The notes under the pieces are model-generated. The model had not been told where the DNA came from, did no database searches, and worked only from the letters and a program-made list of their open reading frames with translations. A program made the translations under genes and the position numbers. From Pseudomonas sp. Irchel s3f7 (GTDB taxonomy: Bacteria > Pseudomonadota > Gammaproteobacteria > Pseudomonadales > Pseudomonadaceae), in contig NZ_FYDO01000014.1 of NCBI RefSeq assembly GCF_900187615.1, forward strand, positions 1 through 64,000: 64,000 nucleotides of DNA, given 5' to 3'. Within the stretch, counting starts at the first letter, position 1, and every line of letters starts with the position of its first letter. Of this stretch, positions 57,303-64,000 are shown one piece after another.

Positions 57303-59222
57303 TTGAACGATATGGCAAAGAATCTGATCCTGTGGTTGATCATCGCGGCTGTCCTGGTGACAGTGATGAACAACTTCTCCAGCCCTAATGAGCCGCAGAC
57401 CCTCAACTATTCCGACTTCATCCAGCAGGTCAAGGATGGCAAGGTCGAGCGCGTAGCGGTTGACGGCTACGTGATTACCGGCAAGCGCAGCGATGGCGAC
57501 AGCTTCAAGACCATTCGTCCGGCGATCCAGGACAATGGCCTGATCGGCGACCTGGTGGATAACCATGTCGTGGTCGAAGGCAAGCAGCCTGAACAGCAAA
57601 GCATCTGGACCCAGCTCCTGGTCGCAAGCTTCCCGATCCTGGTGATCATCGCCGTGTTCATGTTCTTCATGCGCCAGATGCAGGGTGGCGCTGGTGGCAA
57701 GGGCGGGCCGATGAGTTTCGGCAAAAGCAAGGCACGCCTGCTCTCCGAAGATCAGGTGAAAACTACCCTGGCTGACGTTGCCGGTTGCGACGAAGCCAAG
57801 GAAGAAGTAGGTGAACTGGTCGAGTTCCTGCGTGATCCGGGCAAGTTCCAGCGTCTGGGCGGCCGGATTCCTCGTGGCGTACTGATGGTCGGTCCTCCGG
57901 GTACCGGTAAAACCTTGCTTGCCAAGGCCATCGCCGGCGAAGCCAAAGTGCCGTTCTTCACCATTTCCGGTTCCGACTTCGTCGAAATGTTCGTCGGTGT
58001 TGGTGCCAGCCGCGTTCGCGACATGTTCGAACAGGCCAAGAAACACGCGCCATGCATCATCTTCATCGATGAAATCGACGCTGTTGGTCGCCACCGTGGT
58101 GCCGGTATGGGCGGCGGTCACGACGAACGGGAGCAGACACTCAACCAGTTGCTGGTAGAGATGGACGGCTTCGAAATGAATGACGGCATCATCGTGATCG
58201 CAGCGACCAACCGTCCTGACGTACTCGACCCTGCATTGCTGCGTCCGGGCCGTTTCGACCGTCAGGTCGTGGTCGGTTTGCCGGATATCCGTGGTCGTGA
58301 GCAGATTCTCAAAGTCCACATGCGCAAAGTGCCAATGGGTGACGACGTCGCTCCGGCAGTGATCGCTCGTGGTACGCCTGGTTTCTCCGGTGCCGATCTG
58401 GCCAATCTGGTGAACGAGGCGTCGTTGTTCGCTGCCCGTGCCGGCAAGCGCATCGTCGAGATGAAAGAGTTCGAACTGGCCAAAGACAAGATCATGATGG
58501 GCGCTGAGCGCAAGTCCATGGTCATGTCCGAGAAAGAAAAGCAGAACACCGCTTATCACGAGGCAGGCCATGCCATTGTCGGTCGCGTCGTGCCAGAGCA
58601 TGATCCGGTTTACAAGGTGTCGATCATTCCGCGCGGTCGCGCGCTGGGTGTGACCATGTTCCTGCCGGAAGAAGATCGTTACAGCCTGTCCAAGCGTGCA
58701 CTGATCAGCCAGATCTGCTCGTTGTACGGGGGGCGTATCGCTGAAGAAATGACCTTGGGCGTCGATGGTGTTACCACCGGTGCTTCCAACGACATCATGC
58801 GCGCCAGCCAGATTGCGCGGAACATGGTGACCAAGTGGGGTCTATCGGAAAAACTCGGTCCGCTGATGTACGCCGAAGAAGAGGGCGAGGTGTTCCTCGG
58901 TCGTGGCGGTGGTGGTCAGGGCGCGAGCTTCTCCGGTGAGACCGCCAAGTTGATCGACTCCGAAGTGCGCAGCATCATCGATCAGTGTTACGGCACTGCC
59001 AAGCAGATCCTCACGGACAACCGTGACAAGCTTGATGCCATGGCCGATGCCCTGATGAAGTATGAAACGATCGATGCTGAGCAGATCAACGACATCATGG
59101 CAGGTCGACCACCTCGCGAACCTCGCGACTGGTCGGGTGGCACTGGCACTTCCGGAACCCCTCCGGTCGTGCAAGACGAGCGTCCGGAAACACCTATTGG
59201 CGGTCCGGCTGCTGACGTTTAA
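57303..59222 (+). CDS. ftsH: ATP-dependent zinc metalloprotease FtsH
   Basis: FtsH is a membrane-bound AAA+ protease that degrades membrane and regulatory proteins. The 639-residue protein has two N-terminal membrane helices ([14 protein letters not shown] near residue 8, [18 protein letters not shown] near 108), Walker A ([18 protein letters not shown] near 200), Walker B, second-region-of-homology arginines ([19 protein letters not shown]) and the zinc site HEAGH near 419. I give TTG 57303, which has a GAGGG ribosome site seven bases before it; ATG 57312, three codons later, is the alternative. A 193-bp gap separates it from rlmE. Confidence 0.95.
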   Translation: MNDMAKNLILWLIIAAVLVTVMNNFSSPNEPQTLNYSDFIQQVKDGKVERVAVDGYVITGKRSDGDSFKTIRPAIQDNGLIGDLVDNHVVVEGKQPEQQSIWTQLLVASFPILVIIAVFMFFMRQMQGGAGGKGGPMSFGKSKARLLSEDQVKTTLADVAGCDEAKEEVGELVEFLRDPGKFQRLGGRIPRGVLMVGPPGTGKTLLAKAIAGEAKVPFFTISGSDFVEMFVGVGASRVRDMFEQAKKHAPCIIFIDEIDAVGRHRGAGMGGGHDEREQTLNQLLVEMDGFEMNDGIIVIAATNRPDVLDPALLRPGRFDRQVVVGLPDIRGREQILKVHMRKVPMGDDVAPAVIARGTPGFSGADLANLVNEASLFAARAGKRIVEMKEFELAKDKIMMGAERKSMVMSEKEKQNTAYHEAGHAIVGRVVPEHDPVYKVSIIPRGRALGVTMFLPEEDRYSLSKRALISQICSLYGGRIAEEMTLGVDGVTTGASNDIMRASQIARNMVTKWGLSEKLGPLMYAEEEGEVFLGRGGGGQGASFSGETAKLIDSEVRSIIDQCYGTAKQILTDNRDKLDAMADALMKYETIDAEQINDIMAGRPPREPRDWSGGTGTSGTPPVVQDERPETPIGGPAADV

Positions 59223-59230
59223 GGTTTGAA

Positions 59231-60082
59231 ATGACTTCTGTTCAGTCCTCGACCCGGTTGCCTTGCGGCAACCGGGTTCTTGATTTGGCCCAGACGCATG
59301 TCATGGGCATTCTCAATGTCACTCCCGATTCCTTCTCCGACGGTGGGCGGTACAGCCAGCTCGACGCGGCGCTGCGTCACGCTGAAGCCATGGTTTTAGC
59401 TGGGGCAACGCTGATCGACGTCGGGGGCGAGTCCACGCGTCCAGGTGCGAAGACGGTATCGCTACTTGAGGAGCTTGAGCGCGTAGCGCCTATCGTTGAG
59501 CGCATCAGTCGCGAATTGGATGTGATCATCTCGGTCGACACGTCCACGCCTTCGGTCATGCGCGAAACGGCACGCTTGGGTGCCGGTTTGATCAATGATG
59601 TGCGTTCGTTGCGTCGTGATGGCGCGCTGGATGCCGCGGCAGCCACCGGACTGCCGGTTTGCCTGATGCATATGCTCGGTGAGCCTGGCGATATGCAGGA
59701 CAATCCGCATTATCAGGACGTTACGAAAGACGTGGGTGCGTTTCTCGCCGAGCGCATGGTGCAGTGCTCTTTGGTGGGTATTCCTCCAGAGCGGATCATC
59801 CTCGATCCTGGCTTTGGCTTCGCCAAGACGTTGCAGCACAATCTAAGCTTGTTCAAGCATATGGAGGCCTTGCATGCCTTGGGGCGGCCCCTGTTGGTCG
59901 GGGTTTCGCGAAAGAGCATGATTGGGCAGGCGTTGGGTCGTCCGGTAGGAGAGCGACTGTTTGGTAGTCTGGCGCTCGCGGCGCTGGCTACAACAAAGGG
60001 GGCGTGTATATTGCGCGTCCATGATGTCGCCGAAACAGTGGATGTGGTGCGGATGATTGCCGCAGTGGAATCAGCCGAATAA
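59231..60082 (+). CDS. folP: Dihydropteroate synthase
   Basis: FolP joins dihydropterin pyrophosphate and p-aminobenzoate in folate synthesis and is the sulfonamide target. The 283-residue TIM-barrel protein shows [20 protein letters not shown] near residue 24, [16 protein letters not shown] near 61, and [19 protein letters not shown] near 195. It follows ftsH by 8 bp. Confidence 0.96.
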   Translation: MTSVQSSTRLPCGNRVLDLAQTHVMGILNVTPDSFSDGGRYSQLDAALRHAEAMVLAGATLIDVGGESTRPGAKTVSLLEELERVAPIVERISRELDVIISVDTSTPSVMRETARLGAGLINDVRSLRRDGALDAAAATGLPVCLMHMLGEPGDMQDNPHYQDVTKDVGAFLAERMVQCSLVGIPPERIILDPGFGFAKTLQHNLSLFKHMEALHALGRPLLVGVSRKSMIGQALGRPVGERLFGSLALAALATTKGACILRVHDVAETVDVVRMIAAVESAE

Positions 60083-60098
60083 GAATGATGGAGTCCTT

Positions 60099-61436
60099 AT
60101 GAGCAAAAAATACTTTGGCACCGATGGTATTCGTGGCCGTGTCGGCGAGTATCCGATTACTCCTGACTTCATGCTTAAGCTCGGCTGGGCTGCCGGCATG
60201 GCATTCCGGAAAATGGGTGCCTGCAAGGTCTTGGTAGGTAAGGACACGCGGATCTCCGGTTACATGTTTGAATCCGCGCTTGAGGCCGGTCTTACGTCGG
60301 CTGGCGCTGATGTGTTGCTGCTGGGTCCGATGCCGACGCCGGCGATTGCATACCTCACACGTACTTTTCATGCCGAAGCCGGCATCGTGATCAGTGCGTC
60401 GCACAACCCGCATGATGACAATGGCATCAAATTTTTCTCCGGCAAGGGCACAAAGCTGCCGGATGAAATCGAGCATATGATCGAAGAACTACTCGACACT
60501 CCAATGACCGTTGTGGAGTCGAGCAAGATCGGCAAGGTTTCGCGAATCAACGACGCGTCCGGTCGATACATTGAGTTCTGCAAGAGCAGCGTGCCAACCG
60601 GTACCAGTTTTACCGGCCTTAAAATCGTGATCGATTGTGCGCACGGTGCAACCTACAAAGTGGCGCCGAGTGTTTTTCGTGAGCTGGGGGCCGAAGTTGT
60701 CGTCCTGTCCGCGCAACCAAATGGTCTGAATATCAACGAAAACTGCGGATCGACCCATATGGGTCAATTGCAGGCTGCTGTCGTGGCTGAGCAGGCTGAT
60801 CTGGGTATTGCGTTCGATGGTGACGGCGATCGAGTGCAGATGGTTGATCACACAGGTGCTGTAGTGGATGGCGATGAGTTGCTGTTTATCATTGCCCGTG
60901 ATCTTCATGAGCGCGACAAGCTGCAAGGTGGCGTGGTTGGAACGCTGATGAGTAATCTGGGGCTGGAGCTGGCCCTGGCGGATCTGGGTGTTCCATTCGT
61001 GCGCGCGAATGTCGGTGACCGGTATGTGATTGCCGAGCTGCTTGAGCGTAACTGGATTTTGGGTGGCGAAAACTCGGGGCATGTCGTGTGCTTCAGTCAT
61101 ACAACCACCGGTGACGCGATCATTGCAGCGTTGCAGGTATTGATGGCGTTGAAGACTCGCGAAGAAGGTCTGGCGCAATCCCGCCAGACACTGCGCAAGT
61201 GTCCCCAAGTGCTGATCAATGTGCGTTTCGATGGCGGTGCAAACCCCCTTGAGCATTCATTGGTCAAAGAGGCCAGTGAGCGAGTGACGAAATCCATGGC
61301 GGGGCGTGGGCGAGTACTGTTGCGCAAGTCCGGGACCGAACCGCTGGTGCGTGTCATGGTCGAAGGCGAAGACGAAACACAGGTTCGTGGCTATGCCGAA
61401 GAGCTGGCGAAACTGGTTGCTGAAGTTTCTGCCTGA
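60099..61436 (+). CDS. glmM: Phosphoglucosamine mutase
   Basis: GlmM interconverts glucosamine 6- and 1-phosphate for UDP-GlcNAc synthesis. The 445-residue protein has the start [20 protein letters not shown], the phosphoserine loop [20 protein letters not shown] near residue 97 (catalytic Ser near 101), the metal loop [20 protein letters not shown] near 240 and the sugar-phosphate loop [19 protein letters not shown] near 408. A GGAGTCC ribosome site precedes ATG 60099. Confidence 0.97.
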   Translation: MSKKYFGTDGIRGRVGEYPITPDFMLKLGWAAGMAFRKMGACKVLVGKDTRISGYMFESALEAGLTSAGADVLLLGPMPTPAIAYLTRTFHAEAGIVISASHNPHDDNGIKFFSGKGTKLPDEIEHMIEELLDTPMTVVESSKIGKVSRINDASGRYIEFCKSSVPTGTSFTGLKIVIDCAHGATYKVAPSVFRELGAEVVVLSAQPNGLNINENCGSTHMGQLQAAVVAEQADLGIAFDGDGDRVQMVDHTGAVVDGDELLFIIARDLHERDKLQGGVVGTLMSNLGLELALADLGVPFVRANVGDRYVIAELLERNWILGGENSGHVVCFSHTTTGDAIIAALQVLMALKTREEGLAQSRQTLRKCPQVLINVRFDGGANPLEHSLVKEASERVTKSMAGRGRVLLRKSGTEPLVRVMVEGEDETQVRGYAEELAKLVAEVSA

Positions 61437-61502
61437 ATTCGGCTTGCCAGTCTTGATTGTGTTGGGTAACATCTGCGCCCACTTTGACCGACGAGGTACA
61501 GC

Positions 61503-62258
61503 ATGCGTCGCCCTATGGTAGCTGGTAACTGGAAGATGCACGGTACCCGCGCCAGCGTCGCTGAGCTGATCAATGGCCTTCGTCAATTGGCCTTGCCGAG
61601 CGATGTTGATGTAGCGGTATTCCCGCCTTGCCTGCATATCAATCAAGTGATTGATGGTTTGGAAGGAAAGTCGATTTCGGTCGGCGCGCAGAATGCTGCG
61701 GTGGAAGCCATGCAAGGTGCGTTGACCGGTGAGATTGCGCCGAGTCAGTTAGTGGATGCAGGTTGTTCCCTGGTGCTTGTTGGGCACTCCGAGCGCCGCC
61801 AGATTATGGGCGAGCAGGACGGAATGCTGATTCGCAAGTTCGCAGCGGCACAGGCAAGTGGCTTGATTCCGGTGCTGTGCATAGGGGAGACCCTGGAGCA
61901 GCGTGAAGCCGGAAAAACTCTAGAGGTTGTCTCGCGTCAGCTTGGCAGCATCATCGAGGAGCTGGGTGTCGGTGTGTTTGCAAAGGCAGTAATCGCTTAC
62001 GAGCCGGTCTGGGCCATTGGCACCGGGCTGACTGCTTCGCCGCAACAGGCGCAGGATGTGCACGCAGCCATCCGCGCTCAGTTGGCGGCAGAGAATTCTG
62101 AAGTCGCACAAGGTGTGCGGCTTCTATACGGCGGCAGCGTGAAGGCGGCCAATGCGGTCGAACTGTTCGGCATGCCGGATATCGATGGGGGTCTCATTGG
62201 TGGGGCTTCCCTGAATGCAGATGAGTTCGGTGCGATCTGTCGCGCCGCGGGAAACTGA
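61503..62258 (+). CDS. tpiA: Triosephosphate isomerase
   Basis: TpiA interconverts dihydroxyacetone phosphate and glyceraldehyde 3-phosphate. The 251-residue TIM-barrel shows [20 protein letters not shown] (substrate Asn and Lys), [17 protein letters not shown] with the catalytic His, [20 protein letters not shown] with the catalytic Glu, and the phosphate loop [12 protein letters not shown]. The gap to glmM is 66 bp. Confidence 0.97.
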   Translation: MRRPMVAGNWKMHGTRASVAELINGLRQLALPSDVDVAVFPPCLHINQVIDGLEGKSISVGAQNAAVEAMQGALTGEIAPSQLVDAGCSLVLVGHSERRQIMGEQDGMLIRKFAAAQASGLIPVLCIGETLEQREAGKTLEVVSRQLGSIIEELGVGVFAKAVIAYEPVWAIGTGLTASPQQAQDVHAAIRAQLAAENSEVAQGVRLLYGGSVKAANAVELFGMPDIDGGLIGGASLNADEFGAICRAAGN

Positions 62259-62262
62259 AAAA

Positions 62263-62646
62263 ATGCTGGAAACAGTCGTAGTCGTTTTTCATCTGCTGGG
62301 TGCATTGGGCGTAGTTGCTCTGGTTTTGCTGCAGCAGGGTAAAGGTGCGGATGCTGGCGCGTCTTTCGGAGCAGGTGCTTCAAATACTGTGTTCGGAAGC
62401 CAAGGTTCCTCTACCTTTCTTAGTAAGTTTACTGCTATACTTGCCGCAGGTTTTTTCATAACCAGCTTAGGGTTAGGTTACTTTGCTAAAGAGAAAGCTC
62501 ACCAGCTGACTCAAGTAGGTCTCCCAAATCCAGCAGTGTTGGAAGTTCCAAAGCAACAACCGGCTTCTGATGATGTCCCGGTGCTTCAAGAGCAAAAGTC
62601 GGCTACTCCAGCGACTGACGTACCTCCAGCTCAAGAGCAGAAGTAA
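62263..62646 (+). CDS. secG: Preprotein translocase subunit SecG
   Basis: SecG aids SecYEG protein export across the inner membrane. The 127-residue protein has two membrane helices ([20 protein letters not shown] at residue 4, [20 protein letters not shown] near 55) and the conserved [20 protein letters not shown] loop between them, then a longer Pro/Gln-rich C-terminal tail than in E. coli. ATG 62263 lies 5 bp after the tpiA stop. Confidence 0.93.
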   Translation: MLETVVVVFHLLGALGVVALVLLQQGKGADAGASFGAGASNTVFGSQGSSTFLSKFTAILAAGFFITSLGLGYFAKEKAHQLTQVGLPNPAVLEVPKQQPASDDVPVLQEQKSATPATDVPPAQEQK

Positions 62647-62668
62647 GAAGGGTTTCAAACGTAGTTTT

Positions 62669-62754
62669 GCCGAGGTGGTGGAATTGGTAGACACGCAACC
62701 TTGAGGTGGTTGTGCCCATAGGGTGTAGGGGTTCGAGTCCCCTTCTCGGTACCA
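62669..62754 (+). tRNA. tRNA-Leu (anticodon GAG)
   Basis: A complete class-II tRNA with acceptor GCCGAGG, D arm GAATTGGTAGACAC, an anticodon loop TTGAGGT (anticodon GAG), a long variable arm (TGCCCATAGGGTGTA), T loop GTTCGAGTC and a genomic CCA end. It lies 22 bp after secG, the usual Pseudomonas place. Confidence 0.95.
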
Positions 62755-62766
62755 ATTAGTCAGGAG

Positions 62767-62789
62767 AGCCCGCTGTTGCGGGCTTTCTT
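62767..62789 (+). terminator. Terminator after tRNA-Leu
   Basis: AGCCCGC and GCGGGCT form a 7-bp stem with a four-base loop followed by TTCTT. Confidence 0.75.
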
Positions 62790-62851
62790 GCAGGTGGAAG
62801 GTTACATTGACCCTGTAGGGGATCGGTCGTATACTTCCGCCCCAGCTTTGT

Positions 62852-62928
<77 letters not shown>

Positions 62929-62936
62929 GTTTAAGG

Positions 62937-62959
62937 AGCCCCTTTTAAGGGGCTTTTTG
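62937..62959 (+). terminator. Terminator after tRNA-fMet
   Basis: AGCCCCTT and AAGGGGCT form an 8-bp stem with a two-base loop, followed by TTTTTG. Confidence 0.85.
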
Positions 62960-62975
62960 TTAGCTGGACACTTTC

Positions 62976-63029
62976 AACGCCGCTGTTCGACGGCGTTTCA
63001 AGGATGGGCGTTTCGCCCATTTTTTTATT
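62976..63029 (+). terminator. Two further hairpins before rimP, the second terminator-like
   Basis: AACGCCG/CGGCGTT (62976-62997) and ATGGGCG/CGCCCAT (63004-63020) follow each other; the second is trailed by a T run (TTTTTTTATTTT). They sit between the tRNAs and rimP and may stop read-through or attenuate the rimP-nusA operon. Confidence 0.6.
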
Positions 63030-63066
63030 TTGCATAGCATGCACATACATGCACTAGGGGGTTCAG

Positions 63067-63525
63067 GTGTCGAGCAAGCTAGAAGAGTTGCAGGCCTTGC
63101 TGGCCCCGGTGGTCGTGGCCCTAGGCTATGAATGCTGGGGTATCGAGTTTTCGGCTCAGGGTCGTCACTCGATGTTGCGCGTTTATATCGATAAAGAGGG
63201 CGGTGTGCTGGTGGACGATTGCGCCATTGTCAGCCGTCAGATCAGCGGTGTACTGGATGTTGAAGATCCAATCTCCGTTGAGTACACCCTTGAAGTTTCC
63301 TCGCCTGGCATGGAACGCCCTCTGTTCACTATTGAGCAGTTTGCAAAATTTGCCGGTGAACAAGTGAAGATCAAGCTGCGCTCGCCTTTTGAAGGACGAC
63401 GCAACTTTCAGGGCCTTCTGCGCGGCGTAGAAGAGCAGGATGTCGTGGTGCAGGTGGAAGACCATGAGTTCCTGTTGCCGATCGATATGATCGACAAGGC
63501 CAACATTATTCCCAGTTTTGACTGA
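63067..63525 (+). CDS. rimP: Ribosome maturation factor RimP
   Basis: RimP helps 30S subunit assembly. The 152-residue protein shows [60 protein letters not shown]. It starts at GTG 63067 (GGGG about 6 bases before it). It is followed by nusA after 58 bp, as in the conserved rimP-nusA-infB operon. Confidence 0.95.
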   Translation: MSSKLEELQALLAPVVVALGYECWGIEFSAQGRHSMLRVYIDKEGGVLVDDCAIVSRQISGVLDVEDPISVEYTLEVSSPGMERPLFTIEQFAKFAGEQVKIKLRSPFEGRRNFQGLLRGVEEQDVVVQVEDHEFLLPIDMIDKANIIPSFD

Positions 63526-63583
63526 GGCGTGCCAGATACTGCGGATCCCGCGGATCCAATGGCTTGCGAAAGGCGAGGCGTAC

Positions 63584-64000
63584 GATGAGCAAAGAAGTAC
63601 TGCTGGTTGTTGAGTCGGTATCCAATGAAAAGGGTGTACCGGCAAACGTGATTTTTGAAGCGCTGGAGCTGGCTCTGGCCACCGCTACCAAAAAGCGTTT
63701 TGAGGACGAAGTCGATCTGCGTGTGGAAATCAATCGCCACACCGGTGCTTATGAGACTTTCCGTCGCTGGACAGTCGTCGAAGAAGACGACCTGGACGAT
63801 CCAGCTATCGAAACCTGGCCGAGCAAGGTTGCTGAAACGCATCCTGGCGCCAAGGTGGGTGATGTCGTCGAAGAGAAAATCGAGTCCATCGAATTCGGTC
63901 GCATCGCTGCACAGACTGCCAAGCAAGTCATCGTGCAGAAGGTTCGCGAAGCCGAGCGCGCCCAGGTTGTTGACGCTTATCGCGAGCGCCTGGGTGAGAT
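63584..64000 (+). CDS. nusA: Transcription termination/antitermination protein NusA, 5' part
   Basis: The visible 139 codons are the N-terminal RNA-polymerase-binding domain of NusA (KEVLLVVESVSNEKGVPANV, FEALELALATATKKRFEDEV, IESIEFGRIAAQTAKQVIVQ). The S1, KH and acidic repeats lie beyond the window. The start ATG 63584 follows rimP. Function and family are secure; completeness cannot be judged. Confidence 0.95.

Overview
The window is chromosomal DNA of a fluorescent Pseudomonas, most likely from the P. fluorescens group. The evidence is the gene order smpB-ratA-rnfH-bamE-fur-recN-grpE-dnaK-dnaJ-dapB-carAB-greA-yhbY-rlmE-ftsH-folP-glmM-tpiA-secG-tRNAs-rimP-nusA, the yfiRNB-type c-di-GMP module, the GC-rich codon use and several families of REP-like palindromes typical of these genomes. 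It opens in the 3' end of a 5S rRNA gene and closes inside nusA.

Layout. (1) 1-9.5 kb: end of an rRNA operon, then recC-recB-recD with start/stop overlaps (RecBCD exonuclease). (2) 9.6-12 kb: yfiR-yfiN-yfiB, a periplasm-controlled diguanylate cyclase module. (3) 12-23.9 kb: metabolic and accessory genes: valine catabolism (mmsA-mmsB with a divergent LysR regulator), a cupin protein, two more LysR regulators, a TauE/SafE permease, a small monooxygenase, an MdaB-like quinone reductase, a SulP transporter, a D-aminoacylase and a VOC-fold protein, separated by REP-like repeats. (4) 23.9-29.6 kb: a visibly AT-richer island next to the tmRNA gene. It holds a zinc-ribbon/glycine-zipper gene, an IS3-type remnant, a truncated zinc-ribbon/glycine-zipper paralogue, a three-gene operon and a P4-type tyrosine integrase pointing away from ssrA. 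(5) 30-39.8 kb: two small periplasmic paralogues, then a lactate operon (lldP-lutA-lutB-lutC-FAD/Fe-S dehydrogenase) with divergent lldR. (6) 39.9-64 kb: the conserved housekeeping block, including smpB (the tmRNA partner), fur, the grpE-dnaK-dnaJ heat-shock genes, carAB, ftsH and nusA.

Most interesting content. The middle gene of the island operon (26916-27851) is a radical-SAM enzyme that can be recognised as a prokaryotic viperin (pVip), an antiviral enzyme family making 3'-deoxy-3',4'-didehydro-ribonucleotides. It lies 24 bp after a 654-codon gene of unknown function whose C-terminal part looks like a formylglycine-generating-enzyme/C-type-lectin fold without the catalytic cysteine pair. 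It overlaps by one base a 74-residue HicA-like gene that has no HicB partner. I know of no described defence system with this three-gene composition, so it is the best candidate here for a new system. The tmRNA-integrated setting with its own integrase fits a mobile defence island, although I could not find the distal attachment repeat.

Other points worth checking: matching sigma-32 promoters before grpE and before dnaK, a terminator-like hairpin in the carAB leader, a perfect LldR-type operator, a palindrome between yhbY and rlmE, a frameshifted DUF4149-like pseudogene after greA, and a possible frameshifted tail on the SulP gene.
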